Source: an uncultured Clostridia bacterium (GTDB lineage Bacteria > Bacillota > Clostridia > Christensenellales > Aristaeellaceae). From it: DNA of 64,000 bases. Below the pieces are notes generated by a model, which worked only from the letters and a program-made list of their open reading frames with translations, was not told the DNA's origin and did not search any database. Each line of letters starts with the position of its first letter. Position 1 is the first letter of the stretch. The position numbers and the translations under genes were made by a program. The stretch is taken from assembly GCA_934647165.1 (NCBI GenBank), contig CAKUFA010000003.1, positions 1 through 64,000 on the forward strand, in the 5' to 3' direction. Of this stretch, positions 17,215-25,779 are shown in pieces.

Positions 17215-18476
17215 GAAATGCGGAAGAAGTGATCGCGGCCATTCACGGTGCCTATGCCACGGGCAGCAAACATGGCCTGCTGAACACGGAAACGCTGATG
17301 CAAAGGCTCTGTCCCGTACCCAAGGTGCCCGTCATTCATGTGGCGGGCACCAACGGCAAAGGAAGCACCTGCGCTATGCTGGAGAGTATCCTGCGCCATG
17401 CAGGCTATCGCACGGGGCTGTACACTTCGCCTTTTTTACAGCAATATCAAGAGCGGATCCGCCTTGATGGCATCCCGATCGACGATTCTCGGTTGACACG
17501 CTATGGCAACGCGCTGCTGAATGTGGCGCAGGATATGCAGCCTACTCCGTTTGAACTGGGAACGGTGCTGGCTCTGTCTGCTTTTGAAGGCGAACAAGTG
17601 GATGTGGCAGTGGTGGAAGTGGGGCTTGGCGGACGCCTTGACCCCACCAATGTGGTTGCCCCATGCCTGTGCGGCATTGCAGCCATCGGGTTGGATCATA
17701 TGCATATTCTTGGCGACACGGTGACGCAAATTGCAGCGGAGAAAGCAGGCATCATCAAGCATGGCGTGCCGGTGGTTTGCCATCCGGCAGAAGCGGAGGT
17801 TGCCGCTGTGTTTGAAGAAAAGGCCGCGCAGATGGATGCGCCGCTGCATCAGCTTCGAATGGAGCAGCTTCTGTCCGCTCAATGCACAGCCTATGGCTCG
17901 GTTGCATCCTATCAGCTGAAGGAATGCTGGCGGGATGTGGCGATTGCGCTGCCTGGTGAACATCAGCTGACGAACGCCATGACTGTCCTTGCCATGGTGG
18001 AGGAATTGCGGAAACAGGGGTTCTGCCTGCCCGCAAACGCCGTTCGTCAAGGTATGGCGGAAACCGTGTGGCCTGCACGGCTGGAATGGTGCGGCAATAT
18101 CCTCATTGATGGCGCGCACAACGCACAAGGCGTGCAGGCATTGCTGCATTTTGTTCAGGCACACCTTGCTGAGAAAAAACGAGTTTTACTCACCGGTGTG
18201 CTTGCAGAAAAGCTTCAGCCTGAAATGCTGGCTGCGCTGCGCGGCCTGGCGGATCAGGCTGTGACCGTTACGCCTGATAGTCCGCGGAAGATGGAAGCCG
18301 CAGCGTATGCCCAAAAGCTTCGGGAAGCCGGCATGGAGGCGCATGCTGCCGAGTCACTGCAAGTGGGCTTGCGGGAAGCAAAGCAGCTTGCAGGGAAGGA
18401 CGGCATTGTGATTGCTGCTGGATCATTGTATTTTGCGGGCAGCCTGCGCACGGCCCTTGGCCTGCCGCCTGCCTGA
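17211..18476 (+). CDS. folC: Folylpolyglutamate synthase / dihydrofolate synthase
   Basis: FolC adds glutamate to dihydropteroate and to folates using ATP. The 421-residue protein has the Mur-ligase fold: P-loop in HVAGTNGKGSTCAML, then TGLYTSPFLQQYQERIR, VVEVGLGGRLDPTNV, GLDHMHILGDT, and the C-terminal domain starting near DGAHNAQGVQAL. It overlaps valS by 4 nt (ATGA) and so comes under the same T-box. The valS-folC order is common in Firmicutes. Confidence 0.95.
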   Translation: MRNAEEVIAAIHGAYATGSKHGLLNTETLMQRLCPVPKVPVIHVAGTNGKGSTCAMLESILRHAGYRTGLYTSPFLQQYQERIRLDGIPIDDSRLTRYGNALLNVAQDMQPTPFELGTVLALSAFEGEQVDVAVVEVGLGGRLDPTNVVAPCLCGIAAIGLDHMHILGDTVTQIAAEKAGIIKHGVPVVCHPAEAEVAAVFEEKAAQMDAPLHQLRMEQLLSAQCTAYGSVASYQLKECWRDVAIALPGEHQLTNAMTVLAMVEELRKQGFCLPANAVRQGMAETVWPARLEWCGNILIDGAHNAQGVQALLHFVQAHLAEKKRVLLTGVLAEKLQPEMLAALRGLADQAVTVTPDSPRKMEAAAYAQKLREAGMEAHAAESLQVGLREAKQLAGKDGIVIAAGSLYFAGSLRTALGLPPA

Positions 18477-18566
18477 AAAGGGGAAATGATGGGACGAAGG
18501 GGGAGCGTATGCTCTCGCAAGAAACTGGCTCTTATCCTGCTCGGTTTCGCGGCGGAAAAGTTCCGT

Positions 18567-18782
18567 TCACTCCTCTGATGCAGATTTCAGTTCCTGATGA
18601 ATTTTTCGAAAACGCTCGGATACTTCGGAAAGCGTCCTATTGCGGGGCGCTTCGATAGTGCAGGCTACCTTTGCAACTTCGTAGTACCAGCACTTATATT
18701 CCACCATCTGCATGGTATGCTGCAAATCTTTCAGATGGGCTGCCAGAACGTTCTTCTGGTGGCGGAAGCCCCATTGCAGCGG
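18567..18782 (-). pseudogene. Remnant of a MerR family regulator (C-terminal effector-region coiled coil)
   Basis: The reverse strand encodes about 70 residues matching the C-terminal part of MerR regulators: HLKDLQHTMQMVEYKCWYYE followed by VAKVACTIEAP and a helical tail, with a proper stop. The winged-helix DNA-binding half is missing; the open frame upstream runs instead through the inverted repeat of a terminator, so no functional start exists. It is a decayed leftover in the 376-nt gap between folC and the HAD gene. The rest of that gap (18477-18566) shows nothing I can name. Confidence 0.6.
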
Positions 18783-18796
18783 GGATGCAGAAAAAA

Positions 18797-18846
18797 GAAA
18801 GCGTCCGTTACCTTCACAGAATTTCGGGAGGTAACGGACGCTTTTG
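18797..18846 (-). terminator. Rho-independent terminator, bidirectional
   Basis: AAGCGTCCGTTACC and GGTAACGGACGCTT form a perfect long stem. On the reverse strand it is followed by TCTTTTTT, serving the HAD gene; on the forward strand TTTT follows and may end the valS-folC transcript. Confidence 0.88.
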
Positions 18847-18852
18847 GCTTGC

Positions 18853-19500
18853 TTACAATCCTTCACGTGCAATGGCTAGCATGTCCGATGGGGCGGCGAT
18901 GATGCGCTCAGCACCGGAAGCGCGCAGCTCGGCCTCATCGCGGAATCCCCACAAGACGCCGATGGGATGCATGCCTGCGTTGCAGGCGCAGGTCATATCT
19001 ACCGATGTGTCGCCAAGGTAGAAAAATTCATCGGGATCAAGCTGCATTTGCCGTGCAATGGCTAACGCCCCGGTTGGATCGGGCTTTACGGGCACACCTT
19101 CCTGCTGGCCGCGAACAACTTCAAAGTCGATTTGCGGGAAATAGTGTGCAACCACGTGCACCGTATCGGCGTGCGGTTTATTGGATAAAACGCACAACCG
19201 ATAGCCAAGATGGTGAAGTGCCGCCAGCATTTCCGGCACGCCATCGTAAGGCTTTGTCGTTACCTGATTGTGTGTTTCGTAGTAGGCCTGATAGTCTGCC
19301 TGGACGGCTTCCCGAAGTTCAAGCCGGTCGCGCACAGCTCTTTCAGCGAGAATTTTTGCACCGTTGCCAACAAGGTAGCGATAATCATCTAACGGAAATT
19401 CCTGCAGGTGATGCAGCCTCAGAGCGCGATTCATGGCGTTGGCAATATCTTGAAGCGTGTTGGTTAGTGTGCCATCTAAATCAAATAAAACGGCTTTCAT
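18853..19500 (-). CDS. HAD family phosphatase, phosphoglycolate phosphatase-like
   Basis: This 215-residue protein has the HAD subfamily IA motifs: nucleophile motif AVLFDLDGTLTNT at the N-terminus, motif II CVLSNKP, motif III Lys in VPVKPDPTGAL and motif IV YLGDTSVDM. A helical cap (about residues 15-80) lies between motif I and II, as in Gph and PgmB relatives. The substrate cannot be told; phosphoglycolate or a sugar phosphate is typical. The ATG is supported by aaaggatg 6 nt upstream; the in-frame extension upstream has no ribosome site. Confidence 0.88.
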   Translation of the reverse strand: MKAVLFDLDGTLTNTLQDIANAMNRALRLHHLQEFPLDDYRYLVGNGAKILAERAVRDRLELREAVQADYQAYYETHNQVTTKPYDGVPEMLAALHHLGYRLCVLSNKPHADTVHVVAHYFPQIDFEVVRGQQEGVPVKPDPTGALAIARQMQLDPDEFFYLGDTSVDMTCACNAGMHPIGVLWGFRDEAELRASGAERIIAAPSDMLAIAREGL

Positions 19501-19667
19501 CCGTCTTTCATCCTTTCGTGCGGCACTGCCGCAGTTGAAAGCATAGCACAAAGCAGCGAAAGATGCAAGCGCACATAAAGGCACGGCCGTTCATGTGCTT
19601 GCTGCCCGTGCAGGGACAGAAAGACCCGCCTTTTTGTGCCGCTGCAAAACGAGCAGTATTCATGATG

Positions 19668-19696
19668 TTGACAATTATTGGGTAAAACATTATAAT
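19668..19696 (+). promoter_or_regulatory. Sigma-A promoter for the YARHG gene
   Basis: Perfect TTGACA and TATAAT with a 17-nt spacer, 26 nt before the start codon. Confidence 0.92.
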
Positions 19697-19722
19697 GTAA
19701 CCAAAGCGGAGGTGAGGTATAT

Positions 19723-20595
19723 ATGAAACGGATTCAGAGACTGGTTTGCATTTTGCTGGTGCTGGTACTGAATATTGGAGTGGCTTCTGCAGAACTGGTT
19801 TACATTATGCCTGACAGTAATTCGCGTGCGTTGACATGGGATGAGGTTGCCCGCTGGGATTATGAGACGCTCGGCTATGCGTTCAACGAGATTTTCGCCC
19901 GCCATGGCTATGTTTTTCAGCCTGGTGAAAAATATGACTATTACTTTTCCTGCCAGCCGTGGTATACACCAAATTACGATACCAATAATCAGCGTGCCGT
20001 ATACCCCTATATCAGCAAGATCGAGTGGGAAAATTATGACCTGATTAAAGAAGTGCGTGCCTATAAGTCTGCCAATGGCGATAGCGGCGAATCGCTGTGG
20101 ACGTACTTTTCCACAGGCTTTGATACACTTGTTGGTTTTGATTATGTCCAGCTACGTACGGGACAAACTTTTCCGGTATACTCTGCGCCCAGCCGTGTTT
20201 CGTGGCGAGGAGCCAACGGTAAGGCCGCCGTCAACACAGACGGCGCCGTATACAGTGCAGGATGGGAAAATGGTTGGCTGTTGGTGATGTATGAGACAAA
20301 CAGTGGCTCGGTGCGCGTTGGCTACGTCAGCGGTGAGGACATTCGCGGCAGTGTTCCCATGGATAAGTGGTTGACGTTCGATTACACTTCTGCGGTGCTG
20401 AACAGATCAGTCGCCGTCACGGACGACCCTGCCGTGCGGAAAACGACCATCACGCAGCTTCCTGCTGGAACGTGGGTGACATACCTGACGAGCTTTTTCA
20501 ACAGATCAGCATGGGACTATATTGAGACAACGGTGAATGGACAGATTGTGCGTGGGTTCATCCCATCAGGATGCCTGACGATGCAAGGCAGATAA
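19723..20595 (+). CDS. Secreted YARHG-domain protein
   Basis: The 290-residue product has a cleavable signal peptide (hydrophobic residues 6-20, cut near VASA-E). It is followed by a YARHG-type module, with ALTWDEVARWDYETLGYAFN leading to EIFARHGYVF and then the Y-F-x-x-x-P-W-Y strand. The remainder (about residues 130-290) is beta-rich with SH3-like repeats, for example QTFPVYSAPS and GNGxAxVNTDGxVYxAGWENGW-like spacing. YARHG modules occur in surface and wall-associated proteins; no precise function is known. A ggaggtgag site and a near-ideal promoter suggest constitutive, substantial expression. Confidence 0.85.
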   Translation: MKRIQRLVCILLVLVLNIGVASAELVYIMPDSNSRALTWDEVARWDYETLGYAFNEIFARHGYVFQPGEKYDYYFSCQPWYTPNYDTNNQRAVYPYISKIEWENYDLIKEVRAYKSANGDSGESLWTYFSTGFDTLVGFDYVQLRTGQTFPVYSAPSRVSWRGANGKAAVNTDGAVYSAGWENGWLLVMYETNSGSVRVGYVSGEDIRGSVPMDKWLTFDYTSAVLNRSVAVTDDPAVRKTTITQLPAGTWVTYLTSFFNRSAWDYIETTVNGQIVRGFIPSGCLTMQGR

Positions 20596-20635
20596 TGCAT
20601 GGCTGCTTCTGCTTGTCCTTTTTGTTGGGAAATTG

Positions 20636-20673
20636 CAAACAGGCTGTGGGGGGGGAATCTGCAGCCTGTTTGG
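20636..20673 (+). terminator. Probable terminator after the YARHG gene
   Basis: CAAACAGGCTG pairs with CAGCCTGTTTGG around a G-rich loop; the U-run is short (TTTGGTT). Confidence 0.55.
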
Positions 20674-20778
20674 TTCGAAGTATTCGCCCGCTTTTTAGAA
20701 AAGCGATTTGCGCTGCTTTGCCCATGCACATGTTGCCTACTGCATAATTGGTTTTCGTGGAAAATTTCATATCTGGCC

Positions 20779-20807
20779 TTGACAGATGTTAATATCTCTG
20801 TTATAAT
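20779..20807 (+). promoter_or_regulatory. Sigma-A promoter for tRNA-Ser
   Basis: Perfect TTGACA and TATAAT, 17-nt spacer, 32 nt upstream of the tRNA. Confidence 0.92.
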
Positions 20808-20839
20808 GTCTAACGTTGCTGATGAGGCAATACCATCTT

Positions 20840-20927
20840 GGAGAGTTGGCTGAGTGGTCTAAGGCGCACGACTGGAAATCGTGTGTGGGCTTATACCCCA
20901 CCTAGGGTTCAAATCCCTAACTCTCCG
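20840..20927 (+). tRNA. tRNA-Ser, anticodon GGA
   Basis: An 88-nt class II tRNA. Acceptor arms GGAGAGT and ACTCTCC pair fully; the D arm is GGCTGAGTGGTCTAAGGC; the anticodon loop is CTGGAAA with GGA in the middle; the long variable arm is GTGGGCTTATACCCCAC; the T loop is GGGTTCAAATCCC. The 3' CCA is not encoded. Confidence 0.97.
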
Positions 20928-20930
20928 CAC

Positions 20931-20970
20931 AATAAAGGAGCTGGCAATAAGCTGGCTCCTTTATTTTTTA
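20931..20970 (+). terminator. Rho-independent terminator after tRNA-Ser
   Basis: AATAAAGGAGC pairs with GCTCCTTTATT and is followed by TTTTTA. Confidence 0.9.
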
Positions 20971-21023
20971 TCTGTCTGGCTGCTTGCTGTTCAGTATTGT
21001 CCACACAGATTTTCCTAAAGCAT

Positions 21024-21040
21024 TTGACAAAGTCTTTACA
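21024..21040 (+). promoter_or_regulatory. Candidate Pho box upstream of pstS
   Basis: TTGACA and TTTACA lie 5 nt apart (11-nt period), resembling the TT(A/T/C)ACA direct repeats bound by PhoP/PhoB-type regulators in Firmicutes. A possible -10 (TATTCT, 21072-21077) lies downstream. The regulator gene is in the same operon. Confidence 0.6.
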
Positions 21041-21124
21041 CAATTCATGTTTGTTCCGAATCAAGACATGTTATTCTAACATCGTCCAAGAAAAACAGAG
21101 GAAAAAGAAAGAAGGAACAGAAGC

Positions 21125-21973
21125 ATGAAAAAGATGGTAAGCATGGTACTGGCACTGATGATGGTGGTCTTTGCTGTGTCGGCATTGGCAGAAGGTATCA
21201 ACGTGATTTCCCGTGAAGATGGCAGTGGCACCCGTGGCGCGTTCATTGAACTGTTCGGCATTGAGCAGAAGGATGAGAACGGCACGAAGGTTGATTACAC
21301 AACTGATGATTGCGATGTGACGAATTCAACCTCCGTCATGCTGACCACCGTGGAAGGCAATGACAATGCCATCGGCTACATTTCTCTGGGCAGCCTGAAC
21401 GACACGGTGAAAGCACTGACCATTGACGGCGCGCAGCCTACCGTGGAGAACATCAAGGCCGGAGATTACAAGGTGGCGCGTCCCTTCAACATTGCCACCA
21501 AGGCAGAAGTGAGCGAAACGGCACAGGATTTTATCAATTTTATCATGAGCGCTGACGGACAGGCGATCATTGAAAAAAACGGCTACATCACGGTTGCTGA
21601 AAACGCGGCGGCATTTGATGGCGGCAAGGTGAGCGGCAAAATCGTGGTGGCTGGTTCCTCCTCGGTGACTCCGGTGATGGAGAAGTTGAAGGAAGCCTAT
21701 GAAGCACTGAACACCAACGTGACCATTGAACTGCAGCAGAGCGACTCCACTGCCGGTATGACTGCTGCCCGGGACGGCGTGTGCGATATCGGCATGGCTT
21801 CCCGCGAGCTGAAGAGCTCTGAACTGGAAGCAGGTCTGAAGGCTACCACCATTGCGATGGACGGCATTGCAGTGATTGTGAGCAACAACAACCCGATTGA
21901 GGGTTTGACCAGCGAACAGGTTCGCGACATTTACATGGGCAAGCTGACGGACTGGAGCGAAGTGAATGAGTAA
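21125..21973 (+). CDS. pstS: Phosphate ABC transporter substrate-binding protein, circularly permuted
   Basis: PstS captures phosphate outside the cell for PstCAB. This 282-residue protein has a signal peptide (cut near SALA-EG) but its two halves are in reverse order. The part that normally ends PstS comes first (INVISREDGSGTRGAF, NAIGYISLGSL, VARPFNIAT, DFINFIMSADGQAIIEKNGY). From Gly171 the normal beginning follows (GKIVVAGSSSVTPVMEKL, QQSDSTAGMTA, CDIGMASRELK, DGIAVIVSNNNPI), and the protein ends at GKLTDWSEVNE, exactly where canonical PstS continues into the first block. Both phosphate-binding loops (GSSSV and SGTR) are present, so binding is expected. It is not a lipoprotein by sequence. 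It overlaps pstC by 8 nt. Confidence 0.9.
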   Translation: MKKMVSMVLALMMVVFAVSALAEGINVISREDGSGTRGAFIELFGIEQKDENGTKVDYTTDDCDVTNSTSVMLTTVEGNDNAIGYISLGSLNDTVKALTIDGAQPTVENIKAGDYKVARPFNIATKAEVSETAQDFINFIMSADGQAIIEKNGYITVAENAAAFDGGKVSGKIVVAGSSSVTPVMEKLKEAYEALNTNVTIELQQSDSTAGMTAARDGVCDIGMASRELKSSELEAGLKATTIAMDGIAVIVSNNNPIEGLTSEQVRDIYMGKLTDWSEVNE

Positions 21974-22874
21974 GCGCAAGCTTCGGGCCGGGAGAACATC
22001 CCGGCCTCTTTTGTCTGTTCTACGGGGGCAGAATTTGAAGGAAACGGCTGCACGGGTGTTATTTACCCTGGCAGCCTGCGTGTCCATCCTGGCGGTCATT
22101 CTCATCTGCGTATTCCTGTTTGCAGGCGGCGTGCCTGGCATGATGAAGATCGGTGTGTGGGATTTCCTCTCCGGGCAAAAATGGAAGCCGGGAAGTGGCC
22201 AGTTCGGTATTTTGCCGTTTATTCTTGGATCCATCTATGTCACGGCCGGAGCGCTGGTGGTAGGGGTGCCCGCAGGATTGCTGACAGCTGTTTTTCTGTC
22301 ACGCTTCGCAAGCAAAAAAGTGGTGCGGATCATGCGTCCGGCCGTGTCTCTGCTGGCGGGTATTCCGTCCGTAGTATATGGTTTTTTTGCATTGGTGGTG
22401 ATGGTGCCGCTGGTGCGCAATACATTGGGCGGTACAGGATCATCGCTGCTCACGGCGTGCATCCTGCTTGGCATGATGATTCTGCCGACCATCATCACCG
22501 TGTCGGAAGCGGCGTTGGATGCGGTGCCGAGCAGCTACTATGAAGGCGCGCTGGCGCTGGGAGCGACCCATGAACGCAGTGTATTTCATGTGGTGCTGCC
22601 TGCGGCTAAGAGCGGCGTGATGGCAGGCGTAATCCTTGGCGTCGGCCGCGCTATCGGCGAAGCAACGGCTGTGATGATGGTGGCAGGCAACCGCACATCA
22701 ATGCCGAAGTCGCTGCTTTCCGGTGTGCGAACGCTGACCAGCAACATTGTCATGGAAATGGGCTATGCCACCGATTTGCATCGGGATGCGTTGATTGCCA
22801 CAGCTGTGGTGCTGTTTGTGCTGATTATGATTATCAATGTGCTGACGAGTATCATGAAAAGGAGGTCGAGCTGA
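21966..22874 (+). CDS. pstC: Phosphate ABC transporter permease PstC
   Basis: PstC and PstA form the membrane channel for phosphate import. The 302-residue protein has about six hydrophobic helices, beginning near VLFTLAACVSILAVILI. It carries the family motifs LAGIPSVVYGFFAL and, in the cytoplasmic coupling loop, EGALALGATHERSVFHVVLP followed by GVGRAIGEATAVMMVAGN. Start and stop overlap pstS and pstA, indicating a tightly coupled operon. The N-terminal tail is longer and more basic than usual. Confidence 0.95.
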   Translation: MSKRKLRAGRTSRPLLSVLRGQNLKETAARVLFTLAACVSILAVILICVFLFAGGVPGMMKIGVWDFLSGQKWKPGSGQFGILPFILGSIYVTAGALVVGVPAGLLTAVFLSRFASKKVVRIMRPAVSLLAGIPSVVYGFFALVVMVPLVRNTLGGTGSSLLTACILLGMMILPTIITVSEAALDAVPSSYYEGALALGATHERSVFHVVLPAAKSGVMAGVILGVGRAIGEATAVMMVAGNRTSMPKSLLSGVRTLTSNIVMEMGYATDLHRDALIATAVVLFVLIMIINVLTSIMKRRSS

Positions 22875-23701
22875 TGGACGCAAAGCTACAAGCAAAGCTG
22901 TACCGTGCAGCGGTGTATGCGGGAGCAGCGTTTTCCATGGCGGTGTTGGCGATGATTGTGGGATATATTCTCATCAAAGGTATTCCCAATCTCACGCCGG
23001 AGCTGTTTGCGTGGACGTATAACTCCACCAATGTGTCCATGATGCCGGCCATCATCAACACGCTGTTGATAACGGTGCTGTCGCTGCTTGTATGTGTGCC
23101 GTTAGGCATCGGATCGGCGGTTTATCTCACGGAATACGCCAAACGCGGAAGTCGTTTGGTGAAGCTGGTGCGCATGACGGCGGAAACGCTGGCGGGTATA
23201 CCATCCATTATCTATGGGCTTTTCGGTTCTCTGTTCTTTGTCATTCGGCTGAAGATGGGCATGTCACTGCTTTCTGGCGCACTGACGTTGGCGATCATGG
23301 TGCTGCCGACGGTGATGCGCACCACCGAGGAAGCGCTGCTTGCAGTTCCGGATTCCTTTCGCGAAGGCAGCTTTGGTCTTGGTGCAGGGCGGCTGCGCAC
23401 GACCTTTCAAGTTGTGCTGCCCTCGGCGGTGCCGGGCATTTTGTCAGGCGTTATTCTGGCTATCGGCCGCATTGTGGGCGAAACGGCGGCGCTGATTTAT
23501 ACGGCGGGTACAGTGCCCAAGGTTCCGGGCAGTCTCATGGATTCTGCACGCACGCTGTCGGTGCACATGTATGTCATCTCCAGCGAGGGGCTGTATATTG
23601 ATCAGAGCTATGCCACAGCGGTGGTGCTGCTGGCAATGGTGTTGCTCATCAATGCCCTGTCATCCTTCATTGCAAGGAAAATCGGGAGGAAAAGCCAATG
23701 A
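22874..23701 (+). CDS. pstA: Phosphate ABC transporter permease PstA
   Basis: This 275-residue partner of PstC has about six helices, the motif LAGIPSIIYGLFGS, the coupling loop EGSFGLGAGRLRTTFQVVLP and GRIVGETAALIYTAG. Its ATG shares one base with the pstC stop and its own stop overlaps the pstB start by 4 nt. Confidence 0.95.
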   Translation: MDAKLQAKLYRAAVYAGAAFSMAVLAMIVGYILIKGIPNLTPELFAWTYNSTNVSMMPAIINTLLITVLSLLVCVPLGIGSAVYLTEYAKRGSRLVKLVRMTAETLAGIPSIIYGLFGSLFFVIRLKMGMSLLSGALTLAIMVLPTVMRTTEEALLAVPDSFREGSFGLGAGRLRTTFQVVLPSAVPGILSGVILAIGRIVGETAALIYTAGTVPKVPGSLMDSARTLSVHMYVISSEGLYIDQSYATAVVLLAMVLLINALSSFIARKIGRKSQ

Positions 23702-24447
23702 ACAAAATGGATGTTATCGATCTGAATCTGTATTATGGCTCCTTTCATGCACTCAAAGGTGTGAATCTTGCCATCCATGAAAAGGAAATTACGGCGTTCA
23801 TTGGCCCAAGCGGGTGCGGCAAGTCTACGCTGCTTAAATCTCTCAACCGGATGAACGACCTGGTGGAGGGCTGCCGCATTGAAGGACAGGTACTGTTGGA
23901 TGGGGTGAATGTCTACCGGGATATAGAGCCGCCGCAGCTGAGACGGCGGGTGGGCATGGTGTTTCAAAAGCCCAACCCCTTTCCCATGAGCATCTATGAT
24001 AACATTGCTTTCGGACCACGCACCCATGGCGTTCGAAGCAAGGCGAAGCTGGATGACCTGGTGGAGAAGAGCATGCGCGGTGCGGCGATTTGGGATGAAC
24101 TTAAGGATCGCCTGAAGAAAAATGCGCTGGGACTTTCCGGCGGACAGCAGCAGCGGCTATGCATCGCAAGGGCCCTGGCTGTGGAACCGGAAGTGCTGCT
24201 GATGGATGAACCGACCTCTGCATTGGATCCTATTTCCACCAGCAAAATTGAAGATTTGGCGTTGCAGCTCAAGCAAAACTATACCATTGTGATGGTGACG
24301 CACAACATGCAGCAGGCGGCACGCATTTCGGATAGGACGGCCTTCTTTCTCCTGGGGGAAGTGATTGAGTATAACGAGACGCAGCGGCTGTTCTCTATGC
24401 CGCAGGATAAGCGCACGGAGGATTATATTACAGGGAGGTTCGGGTGA
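23698..24447 (+). CDS. pstB: Phosphate ABC transporter ATP-binding protein PstB
   Basis: PstB powers phosphate import. The 249-residue ATPase has Walker A GPSGCGKST (residues 36-44), the Q-loop in VGMVFQKPNPFPMSIYDN, signature LSGGQQQR, Walker B VLLMDEPTSALDP and the switch His in VMVTHNMQQA. Motifs and length are typical. It is followed after 6 nt by phoU. Confidence 0.97.
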   Translation: MNKMDVIDLNLYYGSFHALKGVNLAIHEKEITAFIGPSGCGKSTLLKSLNRMNDLVEGCRIEGQVLLDGVNVYRDIEPPQLRRRVGMVFQKPNPFPMSIYDNIAFGPRTHGVRSKAKLDDLVEKSMRGAAIWDELKDRLKKNALGLSGGQQQRLCIARALAVEPEVLLMDEPTSALDPISTSKIEDLALQLKQNYTIVMVTHNMQQAARISDRTAFFLLGEVIEYNETQRLFSMPQDKRTEDYITGRFG

Positions 24448-24453
24448 GAAAAA

Positions 24454-25110
24454 ATGCGAAATCGCTTTGATGAACAGCTGGAAGAGCTGAATGACCATCT
24501 CCTGGAAATGAGTGCGTTGATTGAGAAATCCATTGAGGATGCAACGCGGGCACTGCTGGAGCAGGATGTGGAAGCGGCCCGAAAGGCTATTGCGGCGGAC
24601 GGGAACATTAACCACATGGAACGCGATATTGAAAGCTTGTGTCTAAAATTGCTTTTGCAGCAACAACCTGTGGCAAGAGACTTGCGTTTGATCTCCGCAG
24701 CGCTTAAAATGATAACGGACATGGAGCGCATTGGCGATCAGGCGGCGGATATTTCGGGCTTGGTGATCTACATTGCGAATGAACCATACATCAAGGAGCT
24801 TACGCACTTGCCACAAATGGGAAAAACGGCCATTCAAATGGTGCGGGGAAGCCTGGATGCTTTTGTTCATCGGGATCTCACGCGGGCGCGGGAGGTTATG
24901 GCAATGGATGATGAAGTGGACGCGCTGTTTACCACCATCAAGGATGAGCTGATTGAGCGTATCCGCGAGGATGCCTCCGTTGGTTCGCAGGCAGTGGATC
25001 TTCTGATGATTGCCAAGTATTACGAGCGCATTGGCGACCATGCCCAGAATATTGCCGAATGGGTGGAATACGCGCTCACAGGCAGGCACAAAGGAGTATA
25101 TCTCACATGA
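24454..25110 (+). CDS. phoU: Phosphate transport regulator PhoU
   Basis: PhoU links PstSCAB transport to the PhoR/PhoB two-component system, keeping the kinase off when phosphate is plentiful. The 218-residue all-helical protein has the two PhoU repeats, each with the E-R-I-G-D-Q/H-A metal-binding pattern: MERIGDQAADISG near residue 90 and YERIGDHAQNIAEW near residue 195. Its stop overlaps the phoB start by 4 nt. Confidence 0.95.
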   Translation: MRNRFDEQLEELNDHLLEMSALIEKSIEDATRALLEQDVEAARKAIAADGNINHMERDIESLCLKLLLQQQPVARDLRLISAALKMITDMERIGDQAADISGLVIYIANEPYIKELTHLPQMGKTAIQMVRGSLDAFVHRDLTRAREVMAMDDEVDALFTTIKDELIERIREDASVGSQAVDLLMIAKYYERIGDHAQNIAEWVEYALTGRHKGVYLT

Positions 25111-25778
25111 TTTACTATGTGGAGGACGACGACAGCATCCGCGAGCTGGTGGCCTACACACTCACGCAGACGGGGATGCCGACCCGCGGTTTTGCCTCTG
25201 CCGAACTCTTCTGGGAAGCCGTGCACCAGGAAAAACCGGAGCTTGTGCTGCTGGATGTGATGCTTCCCGGGGAGGATGGCTTGCATGTGCTGCAAAGGCT
25301 GCACAGTGAGCAGGATACGCAGGACGTTCCGGTGATCATGCTCACGGCAAAGGGCACAGAGTTTGACAAGGTGAAGGGTCTGGACGGCGGCGCGGACGAT
25401 TATATTGTGAAACCGTTTGGCATGGCGGAATTGATCGCCAGGGTGCGGGCGCGGCTGCGGCGGATTGCACCAAAGTCGCAGGAAAATGTGCTGACCTGCG
25501 GCGAATTGACGGTGGATAAGCGTGCCCACATGGTCTATGTGCAGCAAAAGGCTGTGAACCTGACCATGAAGGAATATGACTTGCTGTGTTTTTTGATGGA
25601 AAATACAGGAACGGCGTTTACGCGCGAACACCTGCTCAGGCGCATTTGGGACTATGCTTATGATGGCGGTACACGCACGGTGGACGTGCATGTGCAGACG
25701 TTGCGGAGTAAGCTGGGAGAATGCGGCAGCATGGTTGAAACCGTGCGTGGCGTGGGCTACCGCTTCGGAGGAAAGTGA
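25107..25778 (+). CDS. phoB: PhoB/PhoP-type response regulator
   Basis: A 223-residue OmpR/PhoB-class regulator. The receiver has the acidic pair in YVEDDD, the phosphorylated Asp50 in LVLLDVMLPGEDG, Thr in VIMLTAKG and Lys in DYIVKPF. The winged helix includes LTMKEYDLLCFLMENTG and the recognition region TRTVDVHVQTLRSKLG. It overlaps phoU by 4 nt and is followed by its kinase. Targets probably include this operon through the Pho box before pstS. Confidence 0.93.
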   Translation: MIYYVEDDDSIRELVAYTLTQTGMPTRGFASAELFWEAVHQEKPELVLLDVMLPGEDGLHVLQRLHSEQDTQDVPVIMLTAKGTEFDKVKGLDGGADDYIVKPFGMAELIARVRARLRRIAPKSQENVLTCGELTVDKRAHMVYVQQKAVNLTMKEYDLLCFLMENTGTAFTREHLLRRIWDYAYDGGTRTVDVHVQTLRSKLGECGSMVETVRGVGYRFGGK

Positions 25779-25779
25779 C

